Virus record (IMG/VR): IMGVR_UViG_3300042400_001593
Coordinates: 1 to 25,306 of that record
DNA length: 25,306 bases
Origin: a virus
Reading direction: 5' to 3' (one strand)
Shown here: in pieces, positions 1-6,300 of the stretch
How the letters are laid out: each line of letters starts with the position of its first letter
How positions within the stretch are numbered: position 1 is the first letter of the stretch
The notes under the pieces: model-generated
What the model was told of the DNA's origin: nothing
What the model saw: only the letters and a program-made list of their open reading frames with translations
Databases searched by the model: none
Program-made: the position numbers and the translations under genes

Positions 1-1
1 A

Positions 2-598
2 ACAACAGTAAAACCATCAGGAACTTCGTCATTAGTTTTGGGAACCTCATCAGGAATTCATGCTTGGCATAATGATTACTATTTAAGAAGAATACGTGTT
101 GGAAAAAATGAAGCAATTTATTCTTATTTAGCCATTAATCATCCTGAACTTGTTGAAGATGAATATTTTAGACCACATGATACTGCGGTAATTACAATAC
201 CACAACATGCACCTGAAGGATCAATTTTAAGATATGAATCTGTTTTTAACATGTTAGAAAGAGTTAAAAAAGTTGCACAAGAATGGATTAAAAGTGGGCA
301 CAGAACAGGTCAAAATACCCATAATGTTTCGGCAACAGTCTCAATTAAAGAAGATGAGTGGGAATTAGTTGGTGAATGGATGTGGAATAATCGTAAGTTT
401 TATAATGGATTGTCGGTTTTACCATATAATGGTGGTACATACACACAAGCACCTTTTGAGGATTGTACAAAAGATGATTTTGAAAGATTATTAGGGGCAT
501 TAAAAGATGTTGACCTTACAAAAGTAGTTGAGTTACAAGATAATACTGATCTTAGAGGTGAAGCAGCATGTGCTGGAGTGGCTTGTGAAATTGTTTAA
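2..598 (+). CDS. nrdJ: Ribonucleotide reductase large chain, C-terminal part (probably class II, B12-dependent); 5' end outside window
   Basis: Only the last 198 residues lie in the window; the open frame continues upstream of base 2. The enzyme reduces ribonucleotides to deoxyribonucleotides and so supplies phage DNA synthesis in the cytoplasm. The visible sequence opens with TVKPSGTSSLVLGTSSGIH, the conserved RNR segment near the end of the catalytic barrel. It ends with a tail carrying Cys190 and Cys195 (CAGVAC), the CxxxxC pair that passes electrons to the active site in class I and class II enzymes. The GTSSGIH variant and the AWHNDYYLRRIR that follows look more like adenosylcobalamin-dependent RTPR than NrdA, but the cobalamin-binding part is not visible, so the class is an inference. 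A TTG at 38 could be read as a start but lies inside the conserved motif and is not one. The gene ends two bases before a possible mini-ORF. Confidence 0.85.
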   Translation, partial: TTVKPSGTSSLVLGTSSGIHAWHNDYYLRRIRVGKNEAIYSYLAINHPELVEDEYFRPHDTAVITIPQHAPEGSILRYESVFNMLERVKKVAQEWIKSGHRTGQNTHNVSATVSIKEDEWELVGEWMWNNRKFYNGLSVLPYNGGTYTQAPFEDCTKDDFERLLGALKDVDLTKVVELQDNTDLRGEAACAGVACEIV

Positions 599-600
599 TC

Positions 601-678
601 ATGAAAATAAAATGGGGTAACGATATAACGCTAACATATCAAATATTGTTGGCGTTATATAATCTTAGAAAAAAATAA
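601..678 (+). CDS. Possible 25-aa mini-ORF after the RNR gene
   Basis: An ATG two bases after the RNR stop opens a 25-codon frame (MKIKWGNDITLTY...NLRKK) with a basic end, closing five bases before the next gene's start. I recognise no family. The spacing fits a translationally coupled small gene, but most of the frame is also a 13-bp hairpin, so the reading frame may be incidental to an RNA structure. Codon bias cannot be judged at this length. Confidence 0.25.
   Translation: MKIKWGNDITLTYQILLALYNLRKK
623..660 (+). other. Imperfect inverted repeat / RNA hairpin between RNR and the DUF5522-like gene
   Basis: The arms ATATAACGCTAAC (623-635) and GTTGGCGTTATAT (648-660) pair over 13 bp with a single G-T wobble around a 12-base loop. 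It is the only GC-containing long stem in this AT-rich gap. No T run follows (the next bases are AATCTTAGAAAAAA), so it is not a standard intrinsic terminator. It may be an mRNA processing or stability element, or a protein-binding palindrome. Confidence 0.55.
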
Positions 679-683
679 TTAAA

Positions 684-908
684 ATGAATGTAGGAGCTTC
701 TAAAGATTGGGTACAACAATTATATGTTAGAGAATTTGGTCCGAAATTACAACCAAAAGATTTTTATTATAATTCTGATGGCAAGATTGTTATGACAGAA
801 GAATACCATATGAAAAGAGGTAAGTGCTGTGGTAATCATTGTTTACATTGTCCTTATGATCCACTTTATCAAAAAGGAAACACAAATTTAAAAGAATCAC
901 TGAAATAA
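684..908 (+). CDS. Small Cys-rich protein, DUF5522-like
   Basis: This 74-residue protein of unknown function carries, at residues 36-58, IVMTEEYHMKRG followed by CCGNHCLHCPY, with cysteines at 48, 49, 53 and 56. The 'YHxKRGxCCGxxCxxCPY' pattern is the signature I associate with DUF5522, a family of short proteins common in Bacteroidota. The spacing suggests metal (Zn or Fe-S) binding, but that is inference. It sits between the RNR gene and the structural genes and ends inside the stem-loop of a terminator, so it is probably the last gene of the RNR transcription unit. The ATG at 684 is preceded by an A-rich leader (GAAAAAAATAATTAAA) with no Shine-Dalgarno. It may be a captured host gene. Confidence 0.75.
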   Translation: MNVGASKDWVQQLYVREFGPKLQPKDFYYNSDGKIVMTEEYHMKRGKCCGNHCLHCPYDPLYQKGNTNLKESLK

Positions 909-925
909 CAGTGATTTTTTTATTT
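895..925 (+). terminator. Rho-independent terminator of the RNR / DUF5522 unit
   Basis: A perfect 8-bp stem, AATCACTG (895-902) with CAGTGATT (909-916), encloses an AAATAA loop and is followed at once by a T-rich run (TTTTTATTTAT). The loop contains the TAA stop of the small Cys protein, so the terminator overlaps the gene end. It separates the nucleotide-metabolism transcript from the baseplate genes. Confidence 0.85.
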
Positions 926-927
926 AT
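921..927 (+). promoter_or_regulatory. TATTTAT element upstream of the gp25-like gene (candidate phage promoter motif)
   Basis: TATTTAT followed by ATAAAAC lies just after the terminator and 31 bases before the gp25-like start; a second copy at 947-953 lies 5 bases before the start. The same heptamer is found in four other gaps of this window. It resembles the reverse complement of the T4 late promoter TATAAATA. Function is unproven and the AT-rich background makes chance copies likely. Confidence 0.3.
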
Positions 928-958
928 ATAAAACTTAAAAAGAATATATTTATTTGAT

Positions 959-1417
959 ATGGCAAATGGATTAACATATGGAATAACTTTTCCTTTTAGA
1001 GATTCTTTTAATGGAAAATTTTTAGATTTAACTGATTATGCGTCAGAAGAAGTTAGAACCGATTTAATACATTTATTATTAACAAGAAAGGGTAGTAGAT
1101 ATTTTTTACCTGACTTTGGAACAAGGCTTTATGAATATATTTTTGAACCATTAGATGGACCTACATTTGCAGAAATTGAATCTGAAATAAGAGATTCTGT
1201 TGAAGAATATATGCCAGGAGTATTAATAACAAATATAAAAATTACAGATGCATCAGAAGAATTAGAAAATAAAGGATCTTTTATTAATGGAGATGATCAA
1301 AGAGAATTTACTGTCCCTAATATTTCACAAAAAGAACACACCGCAAGAGTTAAAATTGATTATAAAATAACTTCAGAATCCTTTCAAAGTAGTGATTTTA
1401 TTATTTTAAATATTTAA
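959..1417 (+). CDS. gp25: Baseplate wedge protein, gp25-like (GPW/gp25 family)
   Basis: At 152 residues this fits the GPW/gp25 family, lysozyme-like-fold baseplate wedge subunits of contractile tails (T4 gp25, P2 gpW). Residues 32-62 contain the family's conserved helix and loop, TDLIHLLLTRKGSRYFLPDFG, then the TRLYEYIFEP segment (55-64) and an acidic helix ending EEYMPGV. T4 gp25 helps join the wedge to the sheath and inner baseplate. A longer than usual charged insertion lies near residues 98-127 (ELENKGSFINGDDQREF) before the final strands. The ATG at 959 follows TTTGAT with no Shine-Dalgarno. It starts four bases before the gp6-like gene finishes being reachable: its own TAA is four bases ahead of that next ATG, and 25 next to 6-like is a common wedge pairing, so the two are surely co-transcribed. 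Confidence 0.92.
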   Translation: MANGLTYGITFPFRDSFNGKFLDLTDYASEEVRTDLIHLLLTRKGSRYFLPDFGTRLYEYIFEPLDGPTFAEIESEIRDSVEEYMPGVLITNIKITDASEELENKGSFINGDDQREFTVPNISQKEHTARVKIDYKITSESFQSSDFIILNI

Positions 1418-1421
1418 TAAT

Positions 1422-3263
1422 ATGGCAGATAAAAAAATATCTTATACAACTAGAGATTTTCAGGGAGTAAGAACAGAATTAGTTAATTATGTTAAAACAT
1501 ATTATCCTGAATTAATACAAAACTTTAACGACGCTTCAGTTTTTTCTGTTTTGATGGATATAAATGCGGCTGTTGCCGATAATTTAAACTATCAGATAGA
1601 TAGAAGCATCCAAGAAACAGTTTTACAATATGCGCAACAAAAAACATCACTATTTAACATTGCAAGAACTTATGGATTAAAAATACCTGGACAAAGACCA
1701 TCAATTTCTTTGGTGGATTTTTCAATCGTAGTTCCAGCATTTGGAGATAAAGAAGATATCAGATATTGTGGTATATTGAGAAGAGGAACACAAGTTAATG
1801 GTGCAGGACAATCTTTTGAAACAGTATATGATATCGACTTTTCATCTCAATATAACGGAGAAGGACAACCAAATTCAAGAATCGTAAGACCAAATATAGA
1901 TGCAAACGGAATAATACAAAATTATACGGTCACTAAAAGAGAAGTTGTTTTAAATGGTTTGACAAAAGTTTTTAAAAGAACAATAACACCTAACGATGTA
2001 AGGCCGTTTTTTGAGTTGTTTTTACCTGAAAGAAATGTTCTTGCGGTAACAAGTGTTATAGTTAAAGATGGTGCACAATATAGTAACGTACCATCTGATC
2101 AAGAATTTTTATCAACTAATAATAGATGGTATGAAGTAAGAGCTTTGGTTGACGATAGAGTTTTTGTTGAAGATCCATCAAAACCTTCAGACGCTCCCGG
2201 AATAAAAATTGGAAAATACATAACAACAAGTAATAAATTTATTACTGAATATACACCACAAGGTTTTATGAAGTTAACATTTGGTGGTGGTAATAATTCG
2301 GCCGAAGAACAACTTAGAGAATTTGCAAGAAATGGACAATCAATAAACATAAATAAGTATGTTAATAATTTAGGTTTAGGAAACACATTAAAATCAAACT
2401 CAACTTTATTTATTCAATATAGAATTGGGGGTGGGGTTTCTAGTAATGTAGGAATAGGGGTCATAACACAAGTACAAAAAAGTAATTTTTTTGTTAACGG
2501 ACCTTCAGAAAATCTAAACACAAGTACAGTTAATTCTTTAAGTTGTACAAACCCAATTGCGGCGGTTGGAGGAGCAGGGACCCCAACACTTGAAGAAATA
2601 AGAAATTTTGTATCTTTTAATTTTTCTTCACAAAATAGAGCCGTAACTGTAAACGATTATGACTCAATTTTAAGAAACATGCCATCACAATTTGGAGCGC
2701 CATCAAAAGTATCAATAGTGGAAGAAAATAATAAAATAAAAATAAAACTTTTATCTTATGATTCTAATGGTGTTTTAACTTCTGTTGTGCCAAACGCCTT
2801 AAAAACAAATATCGCAAATTACTTATCAAATTATAGAATGATAAATGATTATATTTCAGTTGAAAGTGCAAATGTAATTGATTTAGGTTTTGATATATCG
2901 GTTGTTTTAGATTCATCACAAAGTCAAGGATCAATAATTGCTAAAATAATTGATCTTATATCTACTTATATGTCACCAACATCAAGACAATTAGGAGAAA
3001 ATGTTAATGTATCTGAAATAAGAAGACTCGTTCAAGGGGAAAACGGAGTTTTATCTATTTCTGACATACAAATCTTCAATAAAGTTGGGGGACAATATTC
3101 TTCGTCACAAACATCACAACCATATTCAAATCAGTCAACAAAACAAATAGAATTAATATCAGATACTATATTTGCTGAACCAACACAAATATACCAAGTT
3201 AGGTTCCCAAATAAGGATATTAGAGTAAGTGTTGTTAATTTATCTTCTGTTACCTTTTCTTGA
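1422..3263 (+). CDS. gp6: Baseplate wedge protein, gp6 / baseplate J-like
   Basis: This 613-residue protein is close to T4 gp6 (about 660 residues). Residues 8-60 (YTTRDFQGVRTELVNYVK, then a segment with VFSVLMDINAAVADNLNYQ) match the start of gp6/baseplate-J proteins, in which this helical region packs against the wedge core. Residues about 383-450 hold the second typical element: TPTLEEIRNFVSFNF, then NRAVTVNDYDSIL, then a strand-rich part where J-like proteins read 'AVTxxDYExL'. In T4, gp6 forms the ring linking wedges. The position right after the gp25-like gene supports the call. The C-terminal 60 residues are Ser/Gln-rich (QYSSSQTSQPYSNQSTKQ) and less conserved. The stop is TGA, followed by a probable terminator. 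Confidence 0.88.
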   Translation: MADKKISYTTRDFQGVRTELVNYVKTYYPELIQNFNDASVFSVLMDINAAVADNLNYQIDRSIQETVLQYAQQKTSLFNIARTYGLKIPGQRPSISLVDFSIVVPAFGDKEDIRYCGILRRGTQVNGAGQSFETVYDIDFSSQYNGEGQPNSRIVRPNIDANGIIQNYTVTKREVVLNGLTKVFKRTITPNDVRPFFELFLPERNVLAVTSVIVKDGAQYSNVPSDQEFLSTNNRWYEVRALVDDRVFVEDPSKPSDAPGIKIGKYITTSNKFITEYTPQGFMKLTFGGGNNSAEEQLREFARNGQSININKYVNNLGLGNTLKSNSTLFIQYRIGGGVSSNVGIGVITQVQKSNFFVNGPSENLNTSTVNSLSCTNPIAAVGGAGTPTLEEIRNFVSFNFSSQNRAVTVNDYDSILRNMPSQFGAPSKVSIVEENNKIKIKLLSYDSNGVLTSVVPNALKTNIANYLSNYRMINDYISVESANVIDLGFDISVVLDSSQSQGSIIAKIIDLISTYMSPTSRQLGENVNVSEIRRLVQGENGVLSISDIQIFNKVGGQYSSSQTSQPYSNQSTKQIELISDTIFAEPTQIYQVRFPNKDIRVSVVNLSSVTFS

Positions 3264-3296
3264 TAATTTCCTTTTTAAATAAAAGGATTATTTTTC
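3264..3296 (+). terminator. Probable AT-rich intrinsic terminator after the gp6-like gene
   Basis: TCCTTTT (3269-3275) pairs with AAAAGGA (3281-3287) around a five-base TAAAT loop. The stem can extend through a two-base bulge to TAAT/ATTA, and TATTTTTC follows. It starts right after the TGA stop. The stem is weak (two G-C pairs), so read-through is possible, but position and T run fit a terminator. Confidence 0.6.
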
Positions 3297-3313
3297 TAAA
3301 ATAGGAAATAAAC

Positions 3314-3320
3314 TATTTAT
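3314..3320 (+). promoter_or_regulatory. TATTTAT element upstream of the 1817-aa gene
   Basis: TATTTAT lies between the terminator and the next gene, 15 bases before the ATG at 3336. The spacing is close to that of the copies before the genes at 22184 (14) and 24464 (15). Its last two bases are the AT of a mini-ORF start codon. Candidate promoter or leader element only. Confidence 0.3.
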
Positions 3321-3336
3321 GAAGAAAAGAAATTAA
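3319..3336 (+). CDS. Five-codon leader mini-ORF (MKKRN) overlapping the next start as TAATG
   Basis: ATG AAG AAA AGA AAT TAA lies immediately upstream of the 1817-residue gene, and the A of its stop is the A of the big gene's ATG (TAATG). The same TAATG junction joins several confirmed gene pairs here (11284, 13370, 21852). It could drive re-initiation on the giant ORF. It may equally be chance, since the purine-rich GAAGAAAAGAAA could simply be the ribosome-binding leader. Confidence 0.3.
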   Translation: MKKRN

Positions 3337-6300
3337 TGCCACATTCATATAGAATAAGAACAAACATAGGTGTTGATAAATCTGTAAATTTAAAGTTTGA
3401 TCAAGATTTTGATTTTATAGAAATATTATCGTTAAAATTAACACAGGCTGAAATATACGAAAGAAGATGTGCCGATTATGGTGTAATAGCAGGAAGAGTG
3501 TCTGTTAATGGAGGATTTGGTTTAGCTAATGTAAAATTATCCGTTTTTATTCCACTCACAAATGAGGATGAGATAAACCCAATAATAAGTGAATTATACC
3601 CATATAAAACATTAAATAATAAAAATGAGGATGGTTATAAGTATAATTTATTACCTAAATCACCACAATATGATGGACATGTACCAACAGGTAGTTTTTT
3701 TGATAGAGAAGAGGTTATTTTAGAAAAATCAGTTATTGAAGTATACGATAAATATTATAAGTATACAGTTAGTACAAACGATAGTGGTGACTTTATGATA
3801 TTTGGTGTACCAACAGGACAACAAACACTTGTCATGAATCTCGATCTTTCAAACATTGGTTGTTTTTCTTTAACACCACAAGATTTAATAGATAGTGGTT
3901 TTGCGGTTGAAAGTCAATTTAATGGATCAAGTTTTAAATCATCAAATAATTTAAGTGAATTACCACAAATAATAACACTAGTAAAACAAGTTAATGTAGA
4001 ACCATTATGGGGGGAACCTGATATATGTTTTATTGGTATAACAAGACAAGATTTTGATTTATCAGAAGAAGTTAATTTGTCAATAAGACCTACATCGATA
4101 TTTATGGGTTCTATTGCAACAACCCAAGATGAACAAGCATTAAAAACAAATTGTAGAGTACCTTCAGCCGCTGGAACTTTTTGTTCACTAAAGTCGGGAC
4201 AAGGAAGAATATCTGCGATTAGACAAACAATAAATGTAGACGGTAATGGGTATCCAAAATTAGAAAACTATGAAATAGAACAAGGGGGTAAAATAATAGA
4301 TGGAGATGGGACATATTTGTTAAAAGTCCCTATGAACCTTGATTATATTGTAACTGATGAATTTGGAAATCAAGTTATTTCTTTAGACCCTACGGTAGGT
4401 ATACCAACAAAAGGTAAATATAGATTTAAAATAAGTTGGCAGAATGATGGAGGTATAGAAAATGAAATTTTAAGAGCGAACTTTTTAGTACCAAATATAA
4501 AAGAATATGGTTGGGCATCAACAACACCAAACGCCGACCCAACTTTAGGAATACCATTTAATATTTCAGTTTCTGTTCCAGGTACAACAACAAGTTTAAA
4601 TCCAGCGTTTACCTTACCCGCACAAACAGGAGGTTTAATTTTACAATCTTATGTTAATAGTCAAGATGTAACGATAACAATAAATGGGGTTCCTTACACT
4701 GGAAGTTTAAGTAGTATACCAATAACTTCACCAGGGTCTGTAATAGGTATAAACTCAACCGCCGTAGATACATCTCAAACCCAAGATTTTGATTTTACTT
4801 TTTATGATCAAGCAACATATGATTCATTTAGATCGTATGCCTTTAGTTTAGATTGGGATGACTATGGAGATTCTTCTATGATACAAGAGGCCATTAATTG
4901 TGAAGATAGGTTTTATGAGTTTAATTACAACAAGGTCTATACCACAGCTATGTTTTTAGATAGATATAAAAATGGTATATGGAGATCAAGACATTTAGGA
5001 ATAAAAGAAATAGATGATAGGGAATGTATCTCTAAAAATAACCCATTTCCTGTTAATGATGCAATACAAAAATTTGACTTCATTTATTTCTTGGCTATGT
5101 TGTTACTTAACATATTAACATTTCCAATATTAGTTTTATTATTTGTTGCTCACTTTGTTGCTTGGGCTTGGCCTGTTTTGAAGTGGGTTTTAATTATATT
5201 ATGTATATATTTCCTTTACATACAAGTAAGAGAAACTATAGACGCGGTACAATCAGCACTTGAAAGTGCGGCAACCGCGATACCTGGAGGTCCTGTATTT
5301 AACATTGGAGTTATCCTTAGAGCCGCTTGGCAAATACTACAGGCCGTTTTTAAGTTGGCATTATATATTGTATTTTTTGCTTTTGTTATTGTTTTTATAG
5401 TAAGACTTAAAGGATTCCCAAGAATAGGTTTACCAATGATATCATATCCTGAATGTAATGCTTGTTCTTGTGACTGTGGAAGTGCTGGAATTGATGACGA
5501 TTTTGATATTAGTTCTGTTACGCAACAAATTAATAATGAATATAATAATCAACAATCACAGGCTGGTAATCCCGCAGAATCCGCAACTGATAATACCTTT
5601 TTGGCTCCTTTAAGTTCTCCTGCCACCTATTCTTTAGCGGAACATCCTAACTATCCACAATCAAGTTCGGATTACGATACAGATTGTGATAGTTGTGGTA
5701 ATTTCTATTGTTTAACCACCCTTCAATACAAATCACTTATTAATAGAGTTTTTGAAGAAGAAATAACAGGGGATGTATTAACTCAGGCTTTATTAGATTA
5801 TAAAAGAATATTTTCAGGATATGATTTAATAGACTCGACAAATTTATATAAATTACATGCACCACAACCATTCTTATTCGCAGCTGAATTAAGTTCAGGT
5901 AGTGATGAAAGGTTTTTTGCTTACCCTAGAAGGGAAACATATCCACAAAAGTTAAATGAATTTAACACGAGAGATAAATATTTTTATAACTCAACCTCAA
6001 ACACACCAAACAGTGGTGTTAATAAGATTAAAACAACAGTAAATCCTTCATTAATAACACCTAGTCAACCTTTTGAGGATCAAGTTTTAGTTATAATTGC
6101 AAAAGCCGGAATGATACAACAATTAGGAATTGGAGAAGTAATAACTTTCCAAGACCCTAAATTATCGGGTGGTTGGTCTAACTTAACAGGGGCAACACAA
6201 AATCAATTTAATAATAACGCAATTACAGGTACCACATTAACGGGTGATAGTGTAACACCTATACCTGTTGTAATTAATTATGCAAACCCATCTAACGGAT

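Noticed and set aside
38-598. TTG at 38 as a true start, giving a complete 186-aa protein
   Set aside because: The frame is open to base 2 and the residues before 38 (TVKPSGTSSLV) are part of the conserved RNR motif, so this is the 3' end of a longer gene.
2099-2386. Minus-strand 95-codon frame inside the gp6-like gene
   Set aside because: It lies wholly within a well supported baseplate gene, has no recognisable domain, and no minus-strand gene exists elsewhere in the window.
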